Shown here: positions 37,559-49,902 of the stretch, in pieces
Layout of the letters: the number at the start of each line of letters is the position of its first letter
Position numbering within the stretch: the stretch's first letter is position 1
Assembly (NCBI GenBank): GCA_905221605.1
Contig: CAJNDS010001369.1
Span: 126,001-186,000, forward strand
Length of the DNA stretch: 60,000 nt
Origin: Symbiodinium natans
Taxonomy: Eukaryota; Sar; Dinophyceae; Suessiales; Symbiodiniaceae
Direction: 5' to 3'
Made by a program: the position numbers and the translations under genes
Notes under the pieces: generated by a model
The model's database searches: none
Told to the model about the DNA's origin: nothing
What the model saw: the letters and a program-made list of their open reading frames with translations, nothing else

Positions 37559-38119
37559 AGCTGAAAAAACATCCAATCAGTTCTTTGGCAAGAAGACTCT
37601 ACAAAGAGAACACAGAACACTGGTCGGTCTTCTCGGCTAGCTGACTGAGGCATGGGCGAGCATGACCATATCCAATCGGCAGGGGCTTCTAATGGGCATC
37701 ATTGGTCCAGCATGTACCTAGCACCAGACCACCACAACCTTGCATAAAAACGAAAAAAAGAGAACAAAGCACACAAAACTGTGGAGTTGGTGGTCACCCT
37801 ACAAAGCCTGACCTACTGTGAAGCAACGGGGCACGAGGTCCAAAACCGGTGTTACGGCACCAGGTCAGGCAGGACCTCTGCATTTCGCAACAGTTTCACA
37901 CTGACTCTTGCGCAGACTGCTACGAGCACGAGAGCGCTTGTCTGAGGGCGCGTGTTCAGGAGCCGTCCTTTCGAGAGCCATGTTCGAGGCCCAGGCTTCG
38001 GAGCAACATCGTACTGTCCACGTGAACATGGTCCGAAGCTGGTGCCACAGGTCCTGCACAGAGGAGAAAAAAGAGTTCAAAAGTCTCCTATCTGGGCAAA
38101 CAATTCACAACAACGAAGG
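37559..38119. other. Spacer without recognisable gene
   Basis: Lower GC, with A-rich runs near 37745-37770. Open frames are short (under 130 codons) and unlike any family I know. Array units begin again at about 38120, one base out of phase with blocks 1-3. Confidence 0.5.
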
Positions 38120-41100
38120 CTCGATGCAAAGGGCTGTCCTGGTTGCCCAAGGCTGCGGGTTGGCACAGAAGGGCCGAGGTGGGCGTGGTCGGGAGCCGAC
38201 AATATAGCGCCTGCACGTCCGTGTGATTGCAATGGCAGCGGGGGGTCTGGACTCACGAGGTTCAGCACCAACATGAAGAGCCCAAGGCAGACGAGGCTAC
38301 GGGCGGATGCCATGAAGCCCGTGTGAACAGGGTCCGAAACAGGAAGCGGGAATTCAGCCCGCCCCACTCCGAAAACTAGAAACGTGCTGTCGGGACAAGC
38401 CCAGCTCCTCAGAAACAGGACAGATCCGAGGTGGAGGAAATCCGAAACCAGCAAAGTGAAGTCGAACTTAGCAACGCTTCGGGTGGACAAGGCGAGGCCC
38501 GCATGTACGTAATCCGGCACGGGTGAGGAGAACTCGGGGCAGGCGACACCTGAGGTAAGCGAGACAGGGCCGGAGTGCGCCGAACTTCGAAGAAGAACCA
38601 GGGACCCTGGCTGCAAAAAGTCGATGGCCGAAGTCACGCTGCCCAAATGGGAACAGGATCGCAGAAGCAAGAAGGGGTCCAAATGCGAGAGGTCTGAGGC
38701 AAGCACGACAAGCCCTGGCTGCGCAGGACTCCGAAGAGGCATTGACGCACCTGAATGCAAAAGGTCCAAGACCGGTGCAGCCGGGTCTAGCCATGCAGAG
38801 CTTTGAATGGGCATGAGGAAATCAAGCTGTAGGAGATCTAAAGCAAAGGCTGCTGGGTCTAAGCACCCAAAGCTCCGCACAAAGATCGCTGAACCCAATA
38901 GTGCAAAGTCTGGTAGTGGCGTCAGTGCCTCCAATCTCACACTACTCAGGGCAGGAAAGAGTGGGTCGAGGCGTCCGGGGCTGTGCGACAGAAGCGGAGG
39001 GCCTGTGTGACAGCAGTCCAACGTCGACAGTAAGCTGCCCAGGCGAACGGATTGGAAGGCAGAGGAAGTGGGGCCGATACGGGCGAGGCTTTGGATCAGG
39101 GAGGGGCTGCCGGGTTGCAGGAAGTCGAGGACTGAAAGTGCAAAGCCTGAGCGCCCAGAGCTGTGTGGAGGCACAGCTAGGCCCGAATGCGCAAAGTCCA
39201 GGATCGGCATGGAGATGCCCAATCAGCAAGTGCCACACAAAGGGAATGACGGGCCCAACCTTCCCAAACTGTGCAATAGCATGAGGAGGCCTGATCTTGC
39301 GAGGTCCAGGATTGGAAGGTTGGGTCCGAGATGTGCGCTGCTACGAAGCAGAGGGGGCAGCCCGAGGCAAACAAGATCAAGGACTGGCAGAGTGCTGCCC
39401 GAGCAGCTGACTCCAACAGGCAACATTGCACTTCCAGGGCGACCGGGGCTGTGCAATGGTGTGGCCAAGTCTGGATGCAAGGAGTCCAGGACAAGTAACA
39501 CAGAGCCCGTGTGAGTGGAGCTGCGAAGCAGCAGCGCCGGATCAAAGGATGCGGAATCCAACACGGAGGGCATGGGGTCTAGCTGGACTTTGCCGAAAGT
39601 TAGCATCACGCTTCCGAGCCTTGCATGGCTGTGAAGGAAGGGAGCTGGGCCCGGGTGCAAAAGATCAGGTGCAGGCAAAGCCAAACCTAGTCGGGCAAGG
39701 GATCTCACGGACACTGATGGACCTGTGTGTTCATGGTCCAAAACCGGAGGGGGCGACCCCAGCTAAGCCATGCTGCGGAAGGAGAGGGAAAGGCCCGGGT
39801 GCAAGGAGTCCAAGGCTGATGCGGCAGAACCAAGGTGGCCAAGGCTCCGCAGCGGCGTGGAGAAGCCTGATTGGAGAGAATCCGATGCTAACACTGCCGC
39901 GCCCGACCGCGACATGCTTTGCAGCGACGCTGCCGAGCCAAGCTGCGCGAAGTCCGGCGAAAGAGGCAACAAGCCAACACAACACATGCCAGAGGCCGGA
40001 AAAGCCAAGCCGCCACGTGCAGAGCTGTGCAAAAAAGGCAGCACATCCAGGTGGGTGAGGTCTGGAATCGATAGGCTTGCGTCAACGCGGAGACGCTGGA
40101 AGGGTGAGAAAGCAAGTCCTACTCGAGCAGGGCTCCTTATGAGGAAGGATGGGCCCAACTGCAAGGGGTCCAGAGCTGGCAAAGCCAAACCCAGACAAGA
40201 GGAGCTTTGCAGCAATGAAGCGGAGTCGAAATTACTGAAGTCCAGGATCGAGGCCGGAAGACCAAAGCAAGTGCATCCGAAAGCAGACGAACATGGTTCT
40301 GGCCAGCCATGGTGCTGCGATGATATAGTAAAGCCCAGTTGCAAAGTGTCCAGAGTTGGCGCAGCTGCATCCGAACGCGCAGGGGATCGCAGGAGCACGA
40401 AAGACCCCATCAACGTGGAATCCAGCGCAGGTAGCAGTGCTCCCACTCTGCCCATGCCAGAGAGAAACATGACCAGCCCCAGTCTTGCGAAGCTGTGGGG
40501 AGGAAGGGCAAGGCCTGACTGCAGAAAGTCCGAGACGAGCAGCGCGGACCCCGGCCACACAGCGCTGCGTGTAGACGAGCTCGACCCTGAGTCCGCGGAG
40601 TCCAGCGCTGGCAGCGAAGGCCCCGGCCGTGCAGTGCCCATGGCTGGCGACATGAAACCAACCTTCACGAAGCTTCGAGCGAACGGAGGAAGCCCGGGCT
40701 GCAAGAAGTCCAGCGCAAAACAGGCGAAGCCCGTTTGCCCAAAGGATCTGGCGGGCAATAGCGGGCCCAAGTAAGCATGGTCCAGCACGGGGGAGGACAA
40801 GCCACAGCACGCATGTCCGAAGGCCGAGAAACAGGACCCGAACCAAGCAGCACTCCGGAGAGAAATCAATGGTTCGGAGCTGGCAAGGCTTCGTAGCAAG
40901 AGCGGTGGCTCAAGATGCAAAGAATCAAGAACCAGAGCCACAAACCCTGCTCTTGCAAAGCTTTGCATCAGAAGTAGCGGTTCGAGGTGAGTAGGGTCCA
41001 GTACAAAAGGCGAGGATCCCAGCTGACCGATTCCGGAGGCAGAAAAGGCGGAGCCTGTCCGCGAAAAGCTGCGGGGTGCCATGGAGCTGCCCGCTAAAAC

Positions 41101-41742
41101 GTAGTCCAAAGTTGGTGCTGACAATTCAGAGCGCCCCAGCCCGAAAAGTGACAGCACCACATCCGAACAACCCATGCTCCTCAAAGGCAGTGAGGATCCC
41201 AGCTGCAGGAGATCTGATGCTGGAGCGGCTAACCCCGGCTAACCTGGGCTTTGCGAGGACAGCGGGCTACCACAGGCTGTGAGGTCCAGCACGAAGGCAG
41301 GTGGTCCGAGCCACCCAATTCCGAACGCAGGCATGGAGGGGTCCAGGCAAGCAAAACTGCGAAGCGAAGAGGGGGAGCCTGGATGGAGCAAGTCCAGTGC
41401 TGGAGGGGGCGCTTCAAGTTGACCAAGGCTTTGTGCCAGCAGCAAAGGCTCTGGCAGCACATGGTCCAAGACAGGAGTTGAAAGTCCCGGGTTCGCCACA
41501 CCCAGCACTAGGGATGCCAAGCCAAAGCACGCGAAGCTTTGCAGGGGCAAGGCTGCGCCGAAGCTGGCGAAACATCGCACGGACAGGACCAAATCAAGGT
41601 CCGAGGAGTCAGGTGCAAGAGGGAAGGCACCGAAGCAGGCCTGACCGAAGGGCAACAACACGAGACCCATTCGAGCAGACGACCTCGGCAGCGTTGACAG
41701 CCCCAATTGCATAAAGTCCAGCACTAGCAGGACAAATTCCGT

Positions 41743-44436
41743 TCATGCACAACTGTGTGAAAGCGAAGCTGGGTCCAAATGAGTGCAGTCGGGCACTGAA
41801 GGCATCAAGCCCGTCCTGCAAATTCCAAAGGCCGACATCATACTGTCCGGTTGAGCTGAGGATCGCGAAGAAAACACGGACCCAAGCTGCAAGAAGTCTG
41901 GTGCCAGCAACGCAAAACCTAAGCACACACGACTTTGGGTTGGCATCAAGGGGCCCAAGTAGGTGTGGTCCAGAATCAGGGAGGGGGAGCCACAGCAAGA
42001 CACGCCAAAGGCTGAAGATGTGAAGCCGATTCGTCCGAAGTTTTGCGCCAAGAAGGCCGGACCGAGATGCAGGAAGTCCAAGGTCGACGTTGCCAGTTCT
42101 AACCGGGCTAAACTTCGGAGAGACGAGGCCGAACCCAAGTGGGCGGAATCCAAAACCGACGAGAGGAAACCGACCCAAGAGACTCCGCACGAGGAGAAAG
42201 AAAGGTCAGAGCACGCGGACATCCGCAGAGAGGTCGGAAGCCCAGAGCTTGCGAGGCTTCGCAACGGAAGCATGGAGCCCGGATGCAAGGGGTCCATCAC
42301 CAACAAGGCAACTTCCGGACAACCCAGACTTCGGAGCAACAAGACCAGGCCAAGGTGTACAAAATCTGAAACAAGCAAAAGCACACCCAGCCTGACCTCG
42401 CCCATCACCGAAAGCAAGAAGCCCATTCGAATGAGAGAGCGCACAAGCGGGGAGCTGCCCAGTCGAAGGAAGTCCAGCACCGGTAAGGTAGCTCCCAGTC
42501 TACAAGGGCTGCGCGCTGGCGACGGGGCTTCTGTCTGCATGGCATCCAGCACTAGCAGCATGCTACCGGGACGACTCGCGCCCATTGCGGCCAGCAAGCT
42601 TCCCAGCCGGGCCATGCTCCGTGAAAAGGATGGGGGGCCCAGCTGCAGGAGGTCTGATACAGAGAGAGCAGCTTCCAAGCGTGCCATGCTTCTGATCAGC
42701 AGCATTGGGCCCATCGTTGCGAGGTCAGGCGCAGATGCGAGCAAGCCCAGACACGAGGAGCTGCGCAAAGGCAGGGTAGGGCCAGGTGTAACGACGTCTG
42801 GTACCGGCAAGGGCGCTTCCGGTCTTGCAATGCTGGAAGCCGGCGCCGGGCTCCCGGGTCGTCCAGAGCTGTGCGCGAAGAGCGGCAAGCCCAGCTTCAA
42901 AAAGTCCGTCACAGGCACTGCCAAACCGAACCTTGCAACTGATCGAAGAAGCAAAGTCAGGTCCAGATGCAAAAAATCCATTGCCGGTGCAGAAGGTGCT
43001 GACCTTGCGTAGCTTTGTGAAGAAGACACCAACCCCAGACCGGCGAGGTCCAGAACAAGCGGAGGCGAACCGAGACGTGTAGCAGCGGAGACTAACGGTG
43101 CCAAGCCAAAGCGCGTGTAGCTACGCAATGGGATCAAAGCATCTGAATGCAAGGGGTCCATTGCAAACAAAGCTGGGCCCAGACGGGAGTGGCTCCGCAG
43201 TAACACCAGCAAGTCGGGGCCAGTGAAGTCCAAGGCAAAAGGAAGCAATCCAAGACACACGCTGCCGAACGAGGATGCAGACGGGCCCGTTTGGGACCAG
43301 CTGCGCGAGGGTGTGGAAAAGCCTGGTCTCAGGAGGTCAGTAGCCAGCGGAGGAGGTCCCAACCTAGCTGCGCTTCGCGCTGGCATAGGGGAGCCAAGGT
43401 TTACGAGGTCCGACGGTGACGACATCAAGCCCGTGCAGGAGGCACCCATCACAGACAATGGCAGCTCCAGACAAGCGAAGTCGCGCACCAACAAGGATAA
43501 AGCTAGTACAGCAGGGTCGGGAGCGGGGAGTGGTGCTTCCACATGCATAGGGCTCCTCGACAAAGTGAACGAGTCGGGATGCAAGGAATCCAAAGCTGAC
43601 ACCAGGAAGCCTGTACGGGCGAAGCTTTGCACCAACAGTGCTGGCCCTGGACTCAGGAAATCAAGGGCAGACGTCCCTACCTCCGTGCAAGCTAATGATT
43701 GCAAGGGCAGCGATGGTCCCGAACACAGAAAGTCGAGCACTGGCACTAAAGCATCCAAGCACGCATGGCTCCGCGGCAGTGGTGGAACACCCAAGTGTGT
43801 GCAGTCCGTGGTTGGGGTAGCAAGTTCTAAGCGCGCGAGGGAACGCAAAGGCAACGGGGGCCCGAGATGTGTAGCATCCAACGCAGGCAACGGAGGTTCG
43901 AGGCGAGCGATTCCAAGCGCCGGGGATGCAAAGCTCAGGCGAGCAGAGGATCGGAGCGAGAACGTGGAGCCCGAGCGCAGGTGGTCCAGCGCAAGCAGCG
44001 AGACGCCGAGCCGAGCGGAGCTCCTGGGGAGCAAAGCCAGGCCCAGGTCAACGAAGTCCAAGGCCGGCACGGGGCTGTCCATTGCACAGAGCCCGCAAGC
44101 CGACGACGTGGCACCCGGTCGAGTGTGGCTTCTCGGAGAAGGGGTCAGGCCCGAGCGCAAGAAGTCAGAGGCCAAAGGTGCCGACTCCGGTCTCACCGTG
44201 CTTCGCACCGAGATCGCAGAGCCCAACCACGCCATGTCAAGCAAGGACGTCGTTGGCCCGGGCCACGCCGCGCTCATCAAAGGCAGAAGAAAACCCAGCC
44301 GTGAAACCGCGCGGAGGAGCGACAAGGAGCCCGGATGCAGGGAGTCCGGAGCCAACAAAGCCGAGCCCAAGCGCGAACGACTTTGCAGCAAAGGCGGTGC
44401 TCCCAAGTGCAGGAAATCGACCGCCAGCAGCACCAA
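41743..44436 (-). other. Repeat-derived open frame, 897 codons; not called a gene
   Basis: Uninterrupted minus stretch ending at TGA 41743. It parses as A-L-A-M-L modules followed by a run of A-L pairs. Overlapping plus-strand frames of 407 codons (43223-44446) and 349 codons (41963-43012) are also open and give Lys/Arg/Ser/Pro-rich readings. Openness on both strands argues that composition, not coding, keeps the frames free of stops. Confidence 0.25.
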
Positions 44437-46938
44437 GCCAGGTTAACCGGGGCTTCGAAGAGACACAAGAGGCCCGAAGGTGGTCGTTGCTGTGACAGGC
44501 AGGAAGAATACAAAGCCGATTCGGCTCAGGCCTGAGGCGAACAACACCACGTCAGCCCGGCAATGACTTTGCGTTGACAGCAGCAGGCCGAGGTGCAAAA
44601 AATCAAGCACCGATGGTGGGACACCTGCTCAGACGAAAGATCGGATCAAGGGTGCAAAGTCCGGATGAGCAAGATCGAGTGCAGGCACGAGCGGGTCAGG
44701 CTGCCCGAGGCTTCTTGTGGAGGTCGAAGCCCCCAGCTGCACAGAGTCAAGAGTCAAAAGACTGGAGCCCAAGCGACAAGAAGACGAGGCGGAAGCTGCA
44801 GAGCCCAGGCAAACGAAGCTTCTGGATGGAGCCGATAAGTCAAGCATGCTGAAATCCAGGACGCTCAAGGCCAAGCCAATACGAGCAGGGCTTTGCACAG
44901 GAAGCACGAATCCCAAGTCCGTAAAGTCCAAGATTAAGAGGGACAGCTCCAGCTGGCAGGTGCCGGAGACCAAAAACGGCAGGCCAGGCTTGGCAAGGCT
45001 TCGTGGAGGAATCAAAGGCCCCGGGCGCAGATAATCCGAGGCCGATGGCGAAGCATCGAAGCGCGCCATCTGGTAAATCGAAGCAGGGCTTCCTGGTCAC
45101 TTAGGTGACTGTGCCGACAGCATGACCCCCAAATGCAGAAAGTCCGGAACAAACGTCTGCAGACCCAGATGCATGAATGAGCGCACTGACAACATGGAGC
45201 CTAGCTGCAAGTGGTCTGATATTGGCAGCAAAAGATCAGGTCAAGCGACCGATCGCAAGGACATACTCAGGCCTGGCTGAGAGAGATCGGGAACCAACAG
45301 CGGGAACCCCGATCTGCTGGCGCTGATGGTCGTGGAGGGTGGTCCTAATTGGCTGAGGCACTGTGGCGAAAATGGTGAGCCAGGTTTAAGAAAGTCCAGA
45401 GCCAAAGCCACGAAGCCGAGCCAGGCAACGCTTTGCAGAAACGGAGCAAAGTCAAGGCCAGCAAGTTCCAGTACAAGCAGAGTTGGGCCGAGCCAGGTCA
45501 TTCCAGAGACCAGCAACGTGAAACCGAATCGGCCAAAAGACTGCAGCAGCGGGGACGAGCCAAGCCGGAGGAGGTCCAGAACAGACAGCAGAAAACCAGG
45601 CTAAGAAAGGCTGTGGGGCGACATTACAAGTCCCGAATGCACAGGATCCAAAGCCAGCAGCGTCAGCTCATAGTGCACGCTACTCGTTGCCAGCAGCAAA
45701 GCTCCAAGTTGCACGAAGGATCTCGGCAACAGTGAAAAGTCTGATTGCAGGGAATCCGGCACCAGCAGCATGAAGCCAGAGCGAGCCATGCTTCGCAGCA
45801 AGAGGGGCGGCCCAGGAACTGTGAGGTCCAGTGCAGGGAGAGATGAGCCTAGACACACCTCCCCAAAGGCCGAGGTTGTGGGTTCAGTGCAGTGGAGGGA
45901 CTGCAAGGGCAGCAGCACGCCTGGATGCAAGAAATCTAAGGCCAACAAGACGGAGTCAACACGTCCAAAGCTCCGAGGAGGCATCGAGGGGTCCAAAAGT
46001 GTACTTTCAGTGGCCGACGGCAAGGATACAGAACCCGGCCGCGTTGAGCCTGGCACCAGCGCCATGAATTCTAAGCAGCAGAAGCTCCTGGGTGGCAGCG
46101 GAGGCCCCAAGTGTGCGAAGTCAGGAACGGGTAGGCTCACCTCTGGCCACAAATAGCTTCTGAGCAGCAGCACAAGTCCTGATTGCAGAAAGTCCAGTGC
46201 CAGCGACAATGAGTCACATGTCGCACGACTGGAGACGCTCGGTGAGGGCCCTAGCTGACCCACATCTCGGAGCAACAGCAACAGGCCGAGATGCAGAAAG
46301 TCTAACGCAGAAAGCACAAATCCAGGACAACTGAAGCTTCGCAACAACAAAAGAAAGCCAGGGCGCGTGTGACCAAGCACTGGAACCGTTGCCTCCGAAT
46401 GCGAAGGGCTATGTGCAGATGGCGCTGAGCCCAGCTCTATGGGGTCAGGCACCGGCGCCAGCAGTCCGAATCTGGAAACGGCCGTGGCCGGCAAAGACGC
46501 GCCGAGGCGGAAGTGGTCTCGCAGCAGCAGGAATGAGCCTGGATGTAGGAAGTCAAGCACTGGCAGGTTCACATCCGGCTGAACCAAGGAGCGTGCCGGC
46601 AACAGCAAACCCAAGTGAAGAAAGTCGAGAACAGGCAGCGGCGGGTCGGGACGGCTCACTCCAAGAGGTGACGTGAAGGCATCCATCCTGCAGTGGCTAC
46701 GCAGCAACAGTGAGGAGCCCAACTTCAGGGAATCCAGCACGAGGAGGTTCAGGCCAGGTCATGCAGGTGATTGCACAAGCAACAGGGCCTCCAGTTGGAG
46801 GAAGTCTGACGCAGGCAGCAAGCTCTCCAGCCGCACTTCACCCATAACTGGCAATGGGAGACCTAGTCAACTCATGGCCCTCAGCAACAGCAGCAAGTCC
46901 GAACGAATGTGGTCCGCTGTTGGAAAGGTCGGCTCAAG

Positions 46939-49902
46939 TCAGGCCGTACTTCGCAAAGGGATGGGTGGATCAAAGTGCACGTGGTCCAGTGCTGACAGAA
47001 AAGGTTCGGGCCGACTCGCGCTGGACACGAGCACCACGAAGCCAGGGCGACAGAAGGAGTGCAGTGGCAGGGGGAGTCCCAGCTCCGCGGAGTCCAACAC
47101 AAGCGGCACTGATCCGGCACAGCTGAAGCTTTGGGGTAGCAGAAGGAAGCCCGACTCAGTGAGGTCCAGGGCGGGCAGTGTGGCATCCAGCCTGCAAGCG
47201 CTTAGCGCAGGCACCAAGAACCCGAGACGGGACCAAGAGCGGGGCAACATCGGTAGGCCCGAGCGCCCGAGATCCATTGTTGCAAGAGGGGGCTCAAGCC
47301 GCGAAAGGCTCCTGACAGGCGGCGTCAGTTCGAAATGAGCATACTCTATCACTGGCAGGGAGAACACGAAACCCACACAAGTCAAGCCTGGCGCAGACAG
47401 CGTGAACTCAAGCCGGACAAGCGAACGAAGAAACAGCATCAGCCCAGGCTGAACAAGATCCAAGACCAGCATCAGCATGCCAAGTCGAAAAAGGCTTCTT
47501 GCCAAAGGCGGGCTTCCTGCATGCACATAATCCAAAGCCGGCGAAGTTGGGCCCGTCCTGCAGTTTGACAGGGCAGGTGAAGGAGGCTCTAAATGCACAG
47601 GGCTTCGCGTCAGCAGGGGGAAGCCGGGGTGAAGAGAGTCTGGCACCAGCAACGCCGCATCACAGCAAGAAACGCTTCGTAGCAACGAACTTGGTCCGAG
47701 ATGCAAGAGGTCCAGCACTGGAACTCCCAATTCAGGACAGGCCATGCCTCGAAGTGACAGAGGGCTGTCCAATCGAGTGTAGTCAAGGACGGGCAGTATG
47801 GGACCAAGATGCACGAGACTTTGCACGAACAGAGGAAAGCCAAGGTCGGTGACGTCAGTCACAAGCAGAAAGGACACAAAGCCCGAGCAGTTTAGCCCAA
47901 TTGCAGATGCCGGGAGCTCAAGGCGTGTGAAGCTGTGAGTTGGCAAGAGCACGCCTGGTCTAGCATAGTTTGATGCCAACAGCGGGGCATCCAGCCTCGA
48001 AGGGCTTTGCAAGGGGACGGACACATCCGGCTGAGTGGGATCTGGCACGGAGAGCGTGGGGTCTAAGCAACAAGCTCCAAGCGATAACATTACCGGACCT
48101 AAATGCCCAGGCGCTTGAGGCAACAAGAAACTGCCCAAGCGCAAGAAGTCTGACGCTGGGGCGGGCGCCTCGAGACGCGAGAAGCTGCGGAGGGAGACTG
48201 AAAGGTCCGTGAATGCAAGATCCAAGACGAACGCACAGGACTCAAGGCACAAGGAGCTTCTCAGCAGCATCAGCAGACCGGAATGCCCACAGTCAAGCGC
48301 GAGCATCAGAAATCCCAGCCAGGCAATGCCAATGGTAAGTAACGTTGAGTCTGGGCGAAGCAGGGATCTCAGGAAGATGCTGGAACCCATCTTCGCCAGG
48401 TCCGGCGCAGGCACGGGTAGCTCTGAACGGCACTTTCCAAACACGGGCAGGGTTGGATCCATGTGAAGAGGGCTCCTTGAAGATAGGTTCAAGCCCGGCC
48501 GTAAAAGATCCAGGGCCAGCGCCGGTGCCTCGGAGCACGCAAGACTTCGAAGGAAAGGTGGGGAGCCCAGCAGTGTAGAGTCTGAAACCGGCAGTGAAAG
48601 GTGCGGCTGCGTGGCACCCGTTGCCGACGGGGTCGAGCCTAAACGTGCGGGAGATCTCGAGGGCAGCGATGGGTCCAGCTGCAAAAAGTCCAGCACAGAC
48701 AGCGCGAAACCTGTACATCCAAGTGAGTGCATCGACAGAAGAGGCCCTGGTTCCAGAGAGTCCGACACCAGCACTGCGACGTCCAGTCGAGCAAGGGAAT
48801 GCGCCGACAAGGATGTGCCGGGATGCAGAAAGTCGAGGACAAACAAAATGAATCCAGGCCGCAGGCGATTGTAGAGTGACGTGGACGGGTCGAAGCAAGC
48901 AAGCCTGTGAAGTGACATCAGGAAGCCAAGGAACATGGAGTCCAATGCTGGCAGCAGGCTGCCTGAAGCTGTCATGCCATATGCCGACAATGAGGGCCCG
49001 AGTCGCGCAAGGCTGCGCAGCGAGCATGAGAAGCCCGTGTGGACAAAATCCAGCGCAGGCAAAGGTGGTCCAGGCTCTGCAATGCCATATGCCGACAAGG
49101 TGAAGCCCAGGCACATGAAGCTTCGAAGCGGGGAGGACAAACCAGGATGTGCGAGATCAAAGGCCAACAGCAAGGAGTCGGAAGTCGATCGGCTGAATAC
49201 CAAGAATCTTAGGCCCGGCCACGCGAAGGACCGCGAGGGCGGAGTAAAGTCAAGGTGGAGAAGGTCCAGAACGAAAAGCGAGAAGCCGAGCAGCGTCACG
49301 CCATAGGCCAGCAGCATAAACCCTGAGTGCGCAAAGCTCTGCAGCAACACCGGCAAGTCCATGTGAACGAGATCTGGCACTGGCGGCAAAGAGCCGGGGC
49401 AAGTTAAACCATACACGAAGATAGTCAGCTCTAGCCAGGCAGGGCTTTGCAGGGAAAGGACGAAATCAGAGAGGGAAAGATCCGGAGCTGACATCGGCGG
49501 GTCAGGCATGACACGGCTGAAGGCTGGCAGAGTGAGGCCCAGCTTGCAAGTGCTGTGCAAGGGTAGCGAGAATCCCGGGTGCGAGGAGTCTGGAGCCGAC
49601 AGCGTGCTTCCAAGGCAACTGAGCGATTGCACAAACAGCGAGAGACCTGCCAACGTGTGGTCCACGGTAAGCAGCGACAATCCGAGCCTTACCGCGTCAA
49701 AGACTGGCATAGCGGACCCGGCACATACGAGCGACCTCGTCAACGCGGGCGGATCTGAATGCAGGAAGTCTGAGACTGGCGCCAAAAATCCGCAGCGCAC
49801 GCGATCAAACGCCAGAGGCAAAAGTCCAGGTCGGGCCATGCTCCTCAAGGACAGGCTTGGCCCAGGTCTTGCGTAGTTGAAAGCTGGCATGGATGCTTCC
49901 AC
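46939..49902 (-). other. Repeat-derived open frame, 987 codons, 108-bp A-M-L trimers
   Basis: Clear trimer periodicity over much of its length: A, M, L repeated every 108 bp. Four M units carry Tyr-Gly in place of Phe-Gly; their GCCAT/ACCAT positions are 48976, 49084, 49300 and 49408, so intervals are 108, 216 and 108. This shows local spread of a unit variant. It ends at TGA 46939. No domain recognised, not called a gene. Confidence 0.3.

Noticed and set aside
17684-38119. tRNA, rRNA or dinoflagellate spliced-leader sequence in spacers
   Set aside because: Looked for by eye; no cloverleaf, rRNA core or spliced-leader-like sequence found.
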